From positions 1-64,000 of the IMG/VR virus record IMGVR_UViG_3300046170_000519: 64,000 nucleotides of DNA; one strand, given 5' to 3'. This stretch comes from a virus. Shown piece by piece: positions 26,750 through 34,041 of the stretch; the stretch's first letter is position 1, and each line of letters begins with the position of its first letter. Made by a program: the position numbers and the translations under genes. The notes under the pieces were generated by a model that did not search any database, was not told the DNA's origin, and saw only the letters and a program-made list of their open reading frames with translations.

Positions 26750-26778
26750 TTGCAATTATATCATAACTCGTTTACCTT
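26750..26778 (+). promoter_or_regulatory. Early promoter, leaderless type
   Basis: TTGCAA, 17 bp, TACCTT, then 6 nt to the ATG at 26785. Confidence 0.85.
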
Positions 26779-26784
26779 ATATAT

Positions 26785-27033
26785 ATGAAAGCTAATACAG
26801 ACACCATCTCAATCGTTGACCTAATCGAAAACGAATCATATAAAAATCACCAAGCTTACAACTTAGCAAAAGCTCTCTTGGACATTGCGGTTCAAGCAAG
26901 ATCCATAAAAAACACAGTTTCAGAAAACATTTCAGGCGATGGAAAAGTGTTCAATGAAAATGTTGATAAATGGATGACCGAAATCAACAACATTGCAAAC
27001 AATGTGGTAAGGGAAGAAATGTTAACCAAATAA
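26785..27033 (+). CDS. Early hypothetical protein, 82 aa
   Basis: A helical acidic protein of unknown family with its own leaderless-type promoter. It is followed after 14 nt by a gene with a normal AAGGAGGG ribosome site, so the operon mixes leaderless and standard initiation. Confidence 0.65.
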   Translation: MKANTDTISIVDLIENESYKNHQAYNLAKALLDIAVQARSIKNTVSENISGDGKVFNENVDKWMTEINNIANNVVREEMLTK

Positions 27034-27047
27034 GGAGGGAATAAAAT

Positions 27048-27236
27048 ATGAATAAACAACAAATACTAGAAAAAATTTCCGCCCTTCACGAAAAACTCAA
27101 GAACTCTGTTCTTGCTCCTGCTGATGCCGTTGCTATCCGCAATGAAATCGGAGAGCTTGAGGATAAGGTCTCTCTTCTCGACTTTTACAACGACGAAGGG
27201 GATTATGATTATGGCTACCACTCCCAATGGGAGTAA
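27048..27236 (+). CDS. Hypothetical coiled-coil protein, 62 aa
   Basis: Preceded by AAGGAGGG 9 nt before the ATG. The N-terminal two thirds are an amphipathic helix (ILEKISALHEKLKNSVL), the tail is Asp/Tyr-rich. Last gene of the rightward block; its stop overlaps cassette C. Confidence 0.6.
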   Translation: MNKQQILEKISALHEKLKNSVLAPADAVAIRNEIGELEDKVSLLDFYNDEGDYDYGYHSQWE

Positions 27237-27310
27237 GCCTTTGATAATCAACTACTTACATCGCCGCGCAGCCAAGCACCTAAGTGCTTGGCAGTCAACA
27301 ACTTACTCTT
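27233..27310. repeat. Stem-loop cassette copy C, at a convergent junction
   Basis: First arm GTAAGCCTTTGATAA / TCAACTACTTAC (27233-27259), GC core TCGCCGCGCAGCC, second part CACCTAAGTGCTTGGCAGTC / AACTTAC. It overlaps the stop codons of both converging genes, so it probably acts as a two-way terminator. Confidence 0.8.
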
Positions 27311-27527
27311 CTAGTAGCCATGCATCGAGAGCTTCTGTGTCGATGTCTGGGTCATCATATTGAGCCCCATCAGGTGTGGACTCGAATCCATATTCAACTT
27401 TAAGATGTTCAACTAAATCTTTATAATATGCAAACCTGCGAGATAAAAAATAAAGATGTTCATCATTCCCTAACCAAAGAGCAACATTCCAGGTCGCCCA
27501 GTTTTTCCAGCCGTTGTAAGTATCCAT
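27303..27527 (-). CDS. DUF7249-like phage protein
   Basis: A 74-aa protein beginning DTYNGWKNWATWNVALWLGN, which matches the YNGW.N..TWNV.LW pattern common in many phages (DUF7249 as I recall). Function unknown. It starts 3 nt after the upstream stop and is probably coupled. Confidence 0.75.
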   Translation of the reverse strand: MDTYNGWKNWATWNVALWLGNDEHLYFLSRRFAYYKDLVEHLKVEYGFESTPDGAQYDDPDIDTEALDAWLLEE

Positions 27528-27530
27528 AAT

Positions 27531-27716
27531 TTAATAAACGAGTTGTGAGTTAATAGCTAATTGATCAATCATATCTTGAATATGTTCTTTTTCATTTTCT
27601 GCATTGATTACTAACTGCATCGAGTTAATACAACCTTGATCTGCGGCATCTGTCTCATTGTTAATAATCTGCTGAAGTTCGTTAATTCTGTTAAATAAAT
27701 CTTTTAATGTTTCCAT
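27531..27716 (-). CDS. Early hypothetical protein, 61 aa
   Basis: A small acidic helical protein (ETLKDLFNRINELQQII). First gene of a leftward operon with a leaderless-type promoter. No family is recognised. Confidence 0.65.
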   Translation of the reverse strand: METLKDLFNRINELQQIINNETDAADQGCINSMQLVINAENEKEHIQDMIDQLAINSQLVY

Positions 27717-27722
27717 GATAGT

Positions 27723-27751
27723 AAGATAATTAAAAATAGAAATAATTGCAA
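27723..27751 (-). promoter_or_regulatory. Early promoter, leaderless type
   Basis: TTGCAA, 17 bp, TATCTT, then 6 nt to the ATG at 27716. Confidence 0.85.
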
Positions 27752-27759
27752 GAAAAAAA

Positions 27760-27966
27760 TTAAAATTTTAATGCTTTTAGCGATGTGTTTCTTTTTAACC
27801 ATCTACGCAATGGGTGAAATGCTCTTGCACTAAAATGAGCGAGATACTGCTCTCCGTTTTTGGCAAGGATCATATGCCCGCTTGCAGTTTCACGGATCTT
27901 TTCGATTTCAGGGCATTTCCGTAATTGTTTTAACACTTTGCGAGTTCCACTTTCTGAATGTTTCAT
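27760..27966 (-). CDS. Small basic protein, possibly HicA-like
   Basis: A 68-aa protein with RKVLKQLRKCPEI, then GHMILAKNGEQYLAHFSARAFHPLRRW, recalling the G-H and S-x-x-xxHP pattern of HicA-type RNA-binding domains. The resemblance is weak. It is driven by a promoter 25 bp from stem-loop cassette D. Confidence 0.55.
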   Translation of the reverse strand: MKHSESGTRKVLKQLRKCPEIEKIRETASGHMILAKNGEQYLAHFSARAFHPLRRWLKRNTSLKALKF

Positions 27967-27972
27967 AAGTAC

Positions 27973-28001
27973 AAGCTAAAGCAAAAAATAAAAATACACA
28001 A
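27973..28001 (-). promoter_or_regulatory. Early promoter, leaderless type
   Basis: TTGTGT, 17 bp, TAGCTT, then 6 nt to the ATG at 27966. Confidence 0.75.
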
Positions 28002-28026
28002 GAAAAAAGTGAATAAAAATGCTTTC

Positions 28027-28102
28027 GTAAGTCTTTGATTATAAAGCTTTTAAGGGTTAACGCAGCCGACTGCCCTAAGTGCTTGATAATCAACTACTTA
28101 GG
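28027..28102. repeat. Stem-loop cassette copy D
   Basis: Right palindrome CCTAAGTGCTTGA / TCAACTACTTAGG (28074-28102), GC core GCAGCCGACTGC, left palindrome GTAAGTCTTTGA / AAGCTTTTAAGG (28027-28055). Its left end is 25 bp from the -35 of the next promoter. Confidence 0.9.
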
Positions 28103-28180
28103 ACAGCCACACATGCAGACTACGACAACTAATACGACTAAAAAATTATTTGCGAGTTTTCGTATTTGCTATTTTTAGTT

Positions 28181-28237
28181 TTAATCTTTTGTATATATAT
28201 ATAATAGTATTGACAAGATAATAATTATTGGAATCAT
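28181..28237 (-). CDS. 18-aa hydrophobic micropeptide
   Basis: MIPIIIILSILLYIYTKD, one membrane segment. Its ATG overlaps the stop of the preceding 25-aa micro-gene (ATGA). Clearly similar to the peptide at 25114-25164. It is the last reading frame before cassette D. Confidence 0.45.
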   Translation of the reverse strand: MIPIIIILSILLYIYTKD

Positions 28238-28311
28238 TCTTCTTTTAAATCTTGCCACATTAAGTAAAAAACAAAAAGCCAAGGAGTGAAAAATAATAAT
28301 TCAACTATCAT
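28234..28311 (-). CDS. 25-aa membrane micropeptide
   Basis: MIVELLFFTPWLFVFYLMWQ plus a short acidic tail: a single membrane helix. The ATG overlaps the end of the 87-aa gene by 11 nt and its stop overlaps the next micro-gene, so three frames are linked by overlap. Confidence 0.45.
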   Translation of the reverse strand: MIVELLFFTPWLFVFYLMWQDLKEE

Positions 28312-28564
28312 AATATATTCCTTTCATTTCATCGGATAATCCGATTTCTTCATCTTCCTCATCAACATCTTCAGCGACATCAGTAAGTAAGAATTGAGTT
28401 TCATCTGTAATGTCATCTCTCTCGACATCTTTTAATCCATGCTCGACAACTAATTGTTCTGCTTGTAAGTCTGCGACTAATTCTAATACTGAGGAATCAG
28501 TTGGCAAACCTTTGGATTCACGATGTGCGTTAGCGATAACTGCGAGTCTTTGTTCTTCTGTCAT
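28301..28564 (-). CDS. Early hypothetical acidic protein, 87 aa
   Basis: A highly acidic helical protein with its own leaderless-type promoter. No family is recognised. It leads an operon that ends in two membrane micropeptides. Confidence 0.6.
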   Translation of the reverse strand: MTEEQRLAVIANAHRESKGLPTDSSVLELVADLQAEQLVVEHGLKDVERDDITDETQFLLTDVAEDVDEEDEEIGLSDEMKGIYYDS

Positions 28565-28570
28565 AGTAAT

Positions 28571-28599
28571 AATATAGTTTAGTTTTGTTTAGTCGTCAA
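28571..28599 (-). promoter_or_regulatory. Early promoter, leaderless type
   Basis: TTGACG (inside the end of the upstream gene), 17 bp, TATATT, then 6 nt to the ATG at 28564. Confidence 0.85.
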
Positions 28600-28984
28600 G
28601 CCCTAATTCTCTTCTAAATTCTGCTTTGTCTTCAATTAGCTCATCAACCCAAACGCTTCCTTCGACTTGAGCTTTTGCCATTAGGATAGATACTTGAGCA
28701 GGAGATTGCCAACCGACAACATCATCAGAAGGAGAAAGAGGAATCATGCCGTTTTTATCGTAGATTGCAACTTCGTACAAACCTTCTTTTAAGCTTCCAT
28801 ATAATCCTTTATAGTCATCTTTACCTGCAATAACAGAAATTTCTAGTCCGTTGCCAAAGTCAAGTTTTGCATGGACTGCTTCATCATGATAACGATGTGG
28901 TTTAAAATCAAGATCGTCAAAGTCTAGCATTGAAGGTTTTGGTTGAAATTGTGAGATTGAGTTTGGTATGTCGTAGTTAATCAT
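28589..28984 (-). CDS. Conserved phage hypothetical protein, 131 aa
   Basis: Contains HDEAVHAKLDFGNGLEISV, YEVAIYDKNG and DDVVGWQSPAQVSILMAKAQ, an arrangement I recall from many phage early regions (A-x-xDFGNG-x-S ... DDV-x-G). Function unknown. Leaderless-type promoter with cassette E upstream. Confidence 0.7.
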   Translation of the reverse strand: MINYDIPNSISQFQPKPSMLDFDDLDFKPHRYHDEAVHAKLDFGNGLEISVIAGKDDYKGLYGSLKEGLYEVAIYDKNGMIPLSPSDDVVGWQSPAQVSILMAKAQVEGSVWVDELIEDKAEFRRELGLDD

Positions 28985-28990
28985 ATAAAC

Positions 28991-29019
28991 ACATTAAACT
29001 CTTTTAACAATTAACGCAA
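28991..29019 (-). promoter_or_regulatory. Early promoter, leaderless type
   Basis: TTGCGT, 17 bp, TAATGT, then 6 nt to the ATG at 28984. Confidence 0.85.
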
Positions 29020-29045
29020 GAAAAAACTTAAATAAAAATGCTTTC

Positions 29046-29120
29046 GTAAGTCGTTAACTGTTAGGCAGTTAGCTTTGGCGGCAGCCAGCCACCTAAGTGA
29101 TTGACTATAAAGGATTTACC
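29046..29120. repeat. Stem-loop cassette copy E
   Basis: Right arm ACCTAAGTGATTGA / AAGGATTTACC (29091-29120), GC core GGCGGCAGCCAGCC, left arm GTAAGTCGTTAAC / GGCAGTTAGC (29046-29073). It starts at the stop of the upstream gene and ends 26 bp from the next -35. Confidence 0.9.
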
Positions 29121-29323
29121 TATCTTAATACTGTTGTCAACTCATTTTGAAATTTTTTTGCTTCAACTAAATCTTTTAAGTCAAAACTAATTGCAACAAG
29201 ATTGTCGTTAATATTCTTCATTACCTTGACAAGGTCGTCCATGTTTGCATAACGTCTATGCTCTAACATCTCATCTGATAATCCGTCAATGGCTTGTTTA
29301 ATTCCTTTTAATTCTTCTTTCAT
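29120..29323 (-). CDS. Hypothetical helical protein, 67 aa
   Basis: A short helical protein (KEELKGIKQAIDGLSDEML) resembling structural coiled-coil pieces; no family is recognised. The start follows the previous stop as TAAAATG. It ends at cassette E. Confidence 0.6.
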   Translation of the reverse strand: MKEELKGIKQAIDGLSDEMLEHRRYANMDDLVKVMKNINDNLVAISFDLKDLVEAKKFQNELTTVLR

Positions 29324-29324
29324 T

Positions 29325-29480
29325 TTAATGTTTACCTTTCTTTATAAAATTTTCTAAATAATATGCAACCCACTCAATAGCTTCATTTTGTTTTGATGCC
29401 TCCTCTTTCATTTCAGGATCGTCAATAACGTTTTGATTGGCTAGGTCTAATACAATTTCTAATGCTGTTGTGATATTCAT
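29325..29480 (-). CDS. Hypothetical protein, 51 aa
   Basis: Reads MNITTALEIVLDLANQ and continues as an acidic helical protein. The ATG overlaps the upstream stop as ATGA, and the next gene follows after one base, so three genes are linked. No family is recognised. Confidence 0.6.
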   Translation of the reverse strand: MNITTALEIVLDLANQNVIDDPEMKEEASKQNEAIEWVAYYLENFIKKGKH

Positions 29481-29890
29481 GATATATAAGCTGTTACTTT
29501 GTTGTGTGTTAATAAAACTTCGTCCGCATAGTACGCAAACCTTTCGGTGTCCTTCTCAACGAAAGTTTCATACTTGTAGGGATTGTACGTTACCTCGACT
29601 TCCCTAGTGGCAACTTGTGGATTACGAGATACATTTTCTGCATCTTGAAGATACCCTTTGACAAAAGCATGAACATTCTTACGCTTCTCTCGAAGAACTT
29701 TTTCTCTGCCCTTAATATCGACATGAAAATAGCAATCCCATAATCCAATAGCATGATCCTTTGGGATATGAGCTTTGACTAATCCATGTTGCTTAATGCT
29801 CCAACAATCTTTGTGAAGATTCTTGTAAACATAAACAGGGCGATTCTTTTTAATTCTATATCGTGGGTCTTGCTGGTTTCTTAGTATCAT
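29477..29890 (-). CDS. Early hypothetical basic protein, 137 aa
   Basis: A basic beta-rich protein (RPVYVYKNLHKDCWSIKQHG; VEVTYNPYKYETFV). The VYKNLHKxCWS pattern is seen in small phage proteins of unknown role. Leads an operon with a leaderless-type promoter and cassette F upstream. Confidence 0.65.
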   Translation of the reverse strand: MILRNQQDPRYRIKKNRPVYVYKNLHKDCWSIKQHGLVKAHIPKDHAIGLWDCYFHVDIKGREKVLREKRKNVHAFVKGYLQDAENVSRNPQVATREVEVTYNPYKYETFVEKDTERFAYYADEVLLTHNKVTAYIS

Positions 29891-29896
29891 GTAGAC

Positions 29897-29925
29897 ATAC
29901 TAAGCCATTTTTTTAATTATAGCAA
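29897..29925 (-). promoter_or_regulatory. Early promoter, leaderless type
   Basis: TTGCTA, 17 bp, TAGTAT, then 6 nt to the ATG at 29890. Confidence 0.85.
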
Positions 29926-29950
29926 GAAAAAAGTTTAGTAATTTTACTTA

Positions 29951-30025
29951 CCTAAGTATCTTGTATTCAAGTACTTATGTTTTTGCGCAGCCGCCGCCAC
30001 AAGTGCTTGATAATCAAGGCTTTAG
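29951..30025. repeat. Stem-loop cassette copy F
   Basis: Right arm ACAAGTGCTTGATAA / TCAAGGCTTTAG (about 29999-30025, overlapping the upstream stop), GC core GCGCAGCCGCCGCC, left arm CCTAAGTATCTTG / CAAGTACTTATG (29951-29979). Its left end is 25 bp from the next -35. Confidence 0.9.
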
Positions 30026-30201
30026 TACCCTAACCACTCAAGAACTTTTTGGGCTGAGTACCCTTCCTTGTCACCCATGTCTTCAAAAAATTCAATAATT
30101 TCCTCACTGGAAGTAATGCCGTGCCTGGCTAATTCCTCTAAGGCACGATCTTGTGAAATGTCAATTCCTTGGGCTGAGTCAAAATAAGTTTCTTCATTCA
30201 T
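30022..30201 (-). CDS. Hypothetical acidic protein, 59 aa
   Basis: Reads MNEETYFDSAQGIDISQD, then helical acidic sequence ending EWLGY. It starts 15 nt after the GP88-like gene. The stop overlaps cassette F. No family is recognised. Confidence 0.6.
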   Translation of the reverse strand: MNEETYFDSAQGIDISQDRALEELARHGITSSEEIIEFFEDMGDKEGYSAQKVLEWLGY

Positions 30202-30216
30202 GGCTTTAATTATAGA

Positions 30217-30942
30217 TTAATGAGCTAAATATGCAATACCTTTTTTGCATCCTTTGATAAAACATAAGTTGCAATTATGAGCTTTACAAGTTGCAAGAAC
30301 CTTGCCGTCTTCGCCCTTAACATAAGTTGCGGGGCAAACAAAATGACCATCTTGCTCGGCTTGCTCTTTTGAGCTATAGACGGAAGTTCCCGCATCTAGA
30401 CCATCGATTTGTGGAGCGGGTTCATCAACATACAAGGCACTTGGTTTTAAGCATACATTCTTTAAACTTGCGAGCTTGCGAAGTGAAGGTAATTGACTAT
30501 CCCTTGCCCACTCACGAGTTGGAAACCAAAAGCGAATGGTGGGAAAGTTTTCGCAAATCTTAATCCACGCCTCAATATACTTTGGGGAAAACAAGTCGCC
30601 TGAATCATGAACGCGAAAAAGATCTGTGTTGACATTCTTTAAAACTTTTTTGTTGCCTTGCTTGTCAAAATACTTTGCGGTAATTTGCTTGGATATCTCA
30701 TTTACAAAAGTTTGCCCATTGTCTCGATGCAAAGACTTGGTGACAAAATTTGCCTTGTCTTGCAAACTTTGTTTAACATTGTTAAACATATAAAAACCTT
30801 TGCAAGCATAACAAGCATCACAAATAAACTTTTTTGCTTTGTCTTTGACTTTTGCCATAAGTTGAGCTGCTGGGCAATACTTGAAAGCGGGAATGTTAAA
30901 GCCTAAGCAAGGCATTTTAGAAGGATTTGATAGTAAGTTCAT
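30217..30942 (-). CDS. GP88-like phage protein
   Basis: A 241-aa Cys-rich protein. CDACYACKG, then FRVHDSGDLFSPKYIEAWI, FWFPTREWARDSQLP and C-terminal CKAHNCNLCFIKGCKKG match the pattern of the GP88 family of phage proteins, whose Cys clusters suggest a metal or iron-sulfur site. The biochemical role is not known to me. Leaderless-type promoter. Confidence 0.75.
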   Translation of the reverse strand: MNLLSNPSKMPCLGFNIPAFKYCPAAQLMAKVKDKAKKFICDACYACKGFYMFNNVKQSLQDKANFVTKSLHRDNGQTFVNEISKQITAKYFDKQGNKKVLKNVNTDLFRVHDSGDLFSPKYIEAWIKICENFPTIRFWFPTREWARDSQLPSLRKLASLKNVCLKPSALYVDEPAPQIDGLDAGTSVYSSKEQAEQDGHFVCPATYVKGEDGKVLATCKAHNCNLCFIKGCKKGIAYLAH

Positions 30943-30948
30943 AATAGT

Positions 30949-30977
30949 AAACTAAAATAATTTTAACAATTATGCAA
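30949..30977 (-). promoter_or_regulatory. Early promoter, leaderless type
   Basis: TTGCAT, 17 bp, TAGTTT, then 6 nt to the ATG at 30942. The -35 lies in the end of the upstream gene. Confidence 0.85.
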
Positions 30978-31170
30978 GCGAAAAAATAAGATCTTCAAAG
31001 AAATCTGGTTCTAAGCCGAATTCGCTGGTAAATGTCTCTTCCCATTCAAACGGATCTCCGCCCATTGCAATGTCTTCAGACATTTCACGAAAAAAGGTTG
31101 CGGTTTGGTGAATAGCATCTTCACGGGAAAGCCCGTCACGCTCCATAAGTATCTTGATTATTCTTTTCAT
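30970..31170 (-). CDS. Conserved small phage protein, 66 aa
   Basis: Contains ERDGLSREDAIHQTATFFREM and FGLEPDFFEDLI, matching a small conserved phage family (GLS-x-E-A ... GLEPDY-x-xDL) of unknown function. A single-gene unit with its own promoter and cassette G upstream. Confidence 0.7.
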   Translation of the reverse strand: MKRIIKILMERDGLSREDAIHQTATFFREMSEDIAMGGDPFEWEETFTSEFGLEPDFFEDLIFSLA

Positions 31171-31176
31171 GATAAC

Positions 31177-31205
31177 AATATCTCACAAAAAATAATTTAA
31201 CGCAA
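31177..31205 (-). promoter_or_regulatory. Early promoter, leaderless type
   Basis: TTGCGT, 17 bp, GATATT, then 6 nt to the ATG at 31170. Confidence 0.8.
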
Positions 31206-31230
31206 GAAAAAATGAATTAAAAATACATCC

Positions 31231-31305
31231 GTAAACCCTTGATGCTTAAGCAGTTAGCTCGCGCCGCAGCCGCTTCCATAAGTGCTTAATAATCAAATAC
31301 TTGTG
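31231..31305. repeat. Stem-loop cassette copy G
   Basis: Right arm CATAAGTGCTTAATAA / TCAAATACTTGTG (31277-31305), GC core CGCGCCGCAGCCGC, left arm GTAAACCCTTGA / AAGCAGTTAG (31231-31257). Its left end is 25 bp from the next -35. Confidence 0.9.
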
Positions 31306-31323
31306 AAACACTAAATCAACCCA

Positions 31324-31350
31324 AAAAAAAAGCCCCCCAATCGGGGGGCT
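31324..31350 (-). terminator. Strong terminator after the DUF932-like gene
   Basis: On the minus strand an 8-bp stem AGCCCCCC / GGGGGGCT with a 4-nt loop is followed by eight T. It lies 24 bp past the stop codon. Confidence 0.93.
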
Positions 31351-31373
31351 AAAACGAAACAACAAACCAATAT

Positions 31374-32246
31374 TTAAACCTCTATCAATTCGCCCTCAGC
31401 AACTTCTATGTCAATAGTATTATCAACATGATTATCTATATCGAAATCGACATAACTATCGAGAACAGAATGAAGAGCGTCTGAACGATTTGGCAAGGCA
31501 ACTAAGTTACCTTTATAAATTTCAGTAAAAGCATTATAGAGAGAATTTACATTACGATCCTTAAATTCTAAATGGTCACTTGACTCCCATTGATCTGCCA
31601 CATCAAGAATTTTTGACTTAGGTAAAGCCCCTGCACGAACTGCTTTGATGATTAAATCATGAGCAAGAACATTCCCGATAGAATGATTTTTATAAGCATT
31701 GATTCTTTCATCTTGTCCATGCCAAAAGCCAAACAATTTACCCAAAGCACGATTGATCATAAAATCAAGATCGTTAAGTATGTTGCGAGTATGTCTACGA
31801 GCAAGTTTAATAGTGTTTGTGAAAATTAAATTATCGCAAACAAATGGAGCATCACCTGCGCAAAGTCCTGCAGGAAAAGTTTTGTCATGAGAATTGCGAA
31901 CTCCTACGACACAACCACGATCTGATTCGTCACGATCAGGATGATCAACAGAGAATAGACCAAAGTAATGTTGGTTATCTCTAGCGAGAGAATGTAATTC
32001 GTCTTGAATAGTAAACCCTCTCTTGACAAGAGAATCTTTAGTACGAACAACAAGCTCGTCATGAGCAATGGGCTGATGAGAAACGGCAAGCTCACCTGTT
32101 CTCTTGTTTGGTTTGTTGCGCATTGTAGGTAATGGAGTTGGTACTGCTTGTACTTGATCAAAATCTACGATTGTGCGATTGCCTCCACAAATGTGTAAAT
32201 CTACGGATTTGCGAGGAGCGGTATTAGTGTTTTCTTCTGTATTCAT
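31374..32246 (-). CDS. DUF932-like early protein
   Basis: A 290-aa protein with CVVGVRNSHDKTFPAGLCAG and PFVCDNLIFTN, the signature of DUF932-type phage/plasmid proteins. Function unknown; such genes are often early and highly expressed. It has its own leaderless-type promoter and a strong terminator, so it is transcribed alone. Confidence 0.78.
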   Translation of the reverse strand: MNTEENTNTAPRKSVDLHICGGNRTIVDFDQVQAVPTPLPTMRNKPNKRTGELAVSHQPIAHDELVVRTKDSLVKRGFTIQDELHSLARDNQHYFGLFSVDHPDRDESDRGCVVGVRNSHDKTFPAGLCAGDAPFVCDNLIFTNTIKLARRHTRNILNDLDFMINRALGKLFGFWHGQDERINAYKNHSIGNVLAHDLIIKAVRAGALPKSKILDVADQWESSDHLEFKDRNVNSLYNAFTEIYKGNLVALPNRSDALHSVLDSYVDFDIDNHVDNTIDIEVAEGELIEV

Positions 32247-32252
32247 GATAGT

Positions 32253-32281
32253 AATATAATAGTTTTAATGTTTTTTGTCAA
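32253..32281 (-). promoter_or_regulatory. Early promoter, leaderless type
   Basis: TTGACA, 17 bp, TATATT, then 6 nt to the ATG at 32246. Confidence 0.9.
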
Positions 32282-32284
32282 GAG

Positions 32285-32518
32285 TTAATTTTTAGAATAT
32301 TGGTTTTCTTCTGAGGTTAGCATTTCAAATGCATAAGCTTTTTTAGCTATATCTCGTAAGGCTAAACCAACCCAACTAATTTCATCTAAATCTTCTACGG
32401 AAAGATTTTTAGCATGAGGTGTTACTAGAATATCCCAAATGGATTTCATGCAATCTTTGTTTAGCTCTAAAGAGTTGAAATCGGGCAACTCATCCACATT
32501 TTGTTTAATTACATACAT
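32285..32518 (-). CDS. Hypothetical acidic protein, 77 aa
   Basis: An acidic helical protein of unknown family. A clear CAAGGAGAA ribosome site precedes its ATG; that site lies inside the upstream 42-aa frame, which overlaps it by 14 nt. Confidence 0.65.
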   Translation of the reverse strand: MYVIKQNVDELPDFNSLELNKDCMKSIWDILVTPHAKNLSVEDLDEISWVGLALRDIAKKAYAFEMLTSEENQYSKN

Positions 32519-32633
32519 AGTTTAGATTCTCCTTGTGTTTTAGTTTTCTGTGTATCGTTTTAGTTTTGACTTTGTGAGGTCTTGATTTAGTGAAAAGAAT
32601 GGTTTTTCTGATCTTAATGTCTCTCGCTTTCAT
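32505..32633 (-). CDS. 42-aa very basic protein
   Basis: Reads MKARDIKIRKTILFTKSRP and continues Lys/Arg/His-rich to the stop. The ATG sits exactly at the predicted start site of a leaderless-type promoter. It could be a nucleic-acid-binding peptide, or a leader frame for the next gene. Confidence 0.6.
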   Translation of the reverse strand: MKARDIKIRKTILFTKSRPHKVKTKTIHRKLKHKENLNYVCN

Positions 32634-32639
32634 GTAAAC

Positions 32640-32668
32640 ATACTAAGCTAATTTTTTAATTATAGCAA
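32640..32668 (-). promoter_or_regulatory. Early promoter, leaderless type
   Basis: TTGCTA, 17 bp, TAGTAT, then 6 nt to the ATG at 32633. Confidence 0.85.
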
Positions 32669-32701
32669 GAAAAATAACAAATAATTTTAACTTTTTTAAT
32701 T

Positions 32702-32770
32702 CCTTGTGTATCAAGCACTTAGAGCGCGCGGCAGCCAGCCACATAAGTGACTGATAATCAAAAGGTTATG
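32702..32770. repeat. Stem-loop cassette copy H (shortened)
   Basis: Right arm CATAAGTGACTGA / AAAAGGTTATG (32742-32770), GC core GCGCGCGGCAGCCAGCC, left arm only partly kept (TTGTGTATCAAGCACTTAG). The distance to the next -35 is about 33 bp instead of 25. Confidence 0.8.
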
Positions 32771-32927
32771 ATCTACCTGAATAAAGCTTATATAATAGAT
32801 TGTCGTGCATCGCTCTTTTTTCCTTATAATCTTTCGATTGGTCCCCCGCTTGCTCTCTAATGGCTAGCATGTGACCTAATTTTCTTACAATTTGCTTTAA
32901 GGTTAAGACTTCTTTATTTTTTTTCAT
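32766..32927 (-). CDS. Hypothetical basic protein, 53 aa
   Basis: Reads MKKNKEVLTLKQIVRKLGHM and continues as a charged helix. It starts 3 nt past the upstream stop; its own stop lies in cassette H. No family is recognised. Confidence 0.6.
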   Translation of the reverse strand: MKKNKEVLTLKQIVRKLGHMLAIREQAGDQSKDYKEKRAMHDNLLYKLYSGRS

Positions 32928-32929
32928 AA

Positions 32930-33160
32930 TTAGATTTTATTAAGAGATATAATTTGGTCGTATCGAAAGGATCGTATGCCGTCCCTATTTAGACAAAAAG
33001 ATCTAAAGCCAACAACCCCCCTTCCTTCTTGTTGATTGCCAAACTCATTTTCGTGCTGAGGTTTGGTTATTGTGTACATTTCAGTTCTGCCGTCTTTAGT
33101 CTGATAAACAACTTGATATAACGGATTAAACCAACGATAAATTTTAGTCAATAATTTCAT
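32930..33160 (-). CDS. Hypothetical basic protein, 76 aa
   Basis: ATG 33160 (MKLLTKIYRW) was chosen because GAGAGG lies 9 nt before it; the open frame extends further into the upstream gene. A small beta-rich basic protein (VVYQTKDGRTEMYTI) of unknown function. Confidence 0.55.
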   Translation of the reverse strand: MKLLTKIYRWFNPLYQVVYQTKDGRTEMYTITKPQHENEFGNQQEGRGVVGFRSFCLNRDGIRSFRYDQIISLNKI

Positions 33161-33389
33161 CTTCGACATCCTCTCTTGCGGGGTTTTGGTTGTAGTGATT
33201 GTAAGCATCGCAAGCTGAATCTGCCGACTCGAAACTCACGGATAGAATATCTCTTGGAATATCGTACGGAAACCAAGGTGTTTCTGATTCTTCAAAAAAT
33301 AATTCCCATTGCTCAGTATCTTCGTTGTATTCAGGTAAATCTAGCGGACTGCCGATGCAGGTTGCTTCTATGTAATTATTCATTTTCAT
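33144..33389 (-). CDS. Hypothetical acidic protein, 81 aa
   Basis: An acidic protein with an aromatic middle (WELFFEESETPWFPYD). It overlaps both neighbours by 14-17 nt. No family is recognised. Confidence 0.6.
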   Translation of the reverse strand: MKMNNYIEATCIGSPLDLPEYNEDTEQWELFFEESETPWFPYDIPRDILSVSFESADSACDAYNHYNQNPAREDVEDEIID

Positions 33390-33588
33390 TATCCTCTATG
33401 TTATAGACTCCGAAGTGAGACGCAAGCTCTAAAATCATTTTATCTTTGTTAAAATAACGATAGGCAAAAGAAAGTAAATCCTCTTGTTGTTTTCTCGTAT
33501 GCCCATCTCTAAGTTCATCATAAATCTCAAAGATATTCATGTTCCAATTCCAACTCTCTACTCTCGCTTCTACTTGTGATGCTGTCAT
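33376..33588 (-). CDS. Hypothetical protein, 70 aa
   Basis: A mixed-charge helical protein (RVESWNWNMNIFEIYDELR). The start shares its A with the upstream stop (TAATG-type overlap). Unknown family. Confidence 0.6.
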   Translation of the reverse strand: MTASQVEARVESWNWNMNIFEIYDELRDGHTRKQQEDLLSFAYRYFNKDKMILELASHFGVYNIEDNENE

Positions 33589-33803
33589 TATACTGCCCTT
33601 TCGTTTACTTGTTCTAACATAAGTTTAAATTGATCAAAAACTTTTTGCTTGCTACCTTTGAGACCAAACTCTTGTTTGATGATAGAATAGCAAGATCTGC
33701 CTCGACTCATTTGCATACCTAAAGTCTCAAGCCTTAAACCTCTGAGAAGAGTTTTGTAGCGAAACATTTCGATTTGTTCGGGTGTGTCTAATACTGCTGT
33801 CAT
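33588..33803 (-). CDS. Conserved small phage protein, 71 aa
   Basis: IEMFRYKTLLRGLRLETLGM then SRGRSCYSIIKQEFGLKGSK matches a small conserved phage family I recall (L-x-LE-x-xGM ... RGRS-x-x-x-IK). Probably a compact helical protein; function unknown. AAGGAAAA ribosome site. Confidence 0.7.
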   Translation of the reverse strand: MTAVLDTPEQIEMFRYKTLLRGLRLETLGMQMSRGRSCYSIIKQEFGLKGSKQKVFDQFKLMLEQVNERAV

Positions 33804-33816
33804 AATTTTCCTTGTG

Positions 33817-34041
33817 TTATAGTTGTGCTGATTGAAAAGATGATTCTATTCTACGTTCATCTTGTAATGCTGTCAAGTCCCTAATGATATCTTCTAAAGA
33901 TTCATCCTCCGATTGGAATGAGCTACCCTTCGGGAACTTGTCAGGGTGGCGTTCGCATTGGTCGAGACAAACTGTTGACATGGGATCCGACCATGCGAGG
34001 TTGCCTCTAACGATATCCATAATTGATTCTGATAATGTCAT
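33817..34041 (-). CDS. Hypothetical acidic protein, 74 aa
   Basis: Starts at ATG 34041 (MTLSESIMDIVRG), which overlaps the stop of the preceding 55-aa gene as ATGA. A longer frame upstream in the same phase is Arg/Lys-rich and lies inside the 55-aa gene, so it was rejected. Contains CLDQCERHPDKFPKG. Unknown family. Confidence 0.6.
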   Translation of the reverse strand: MTLSESIMDIVRGNLAWSDPMSTVCLDQCERHPDKFPKGSSFQSEDESLEDIIRDLTALQDERRIESSFQSAQL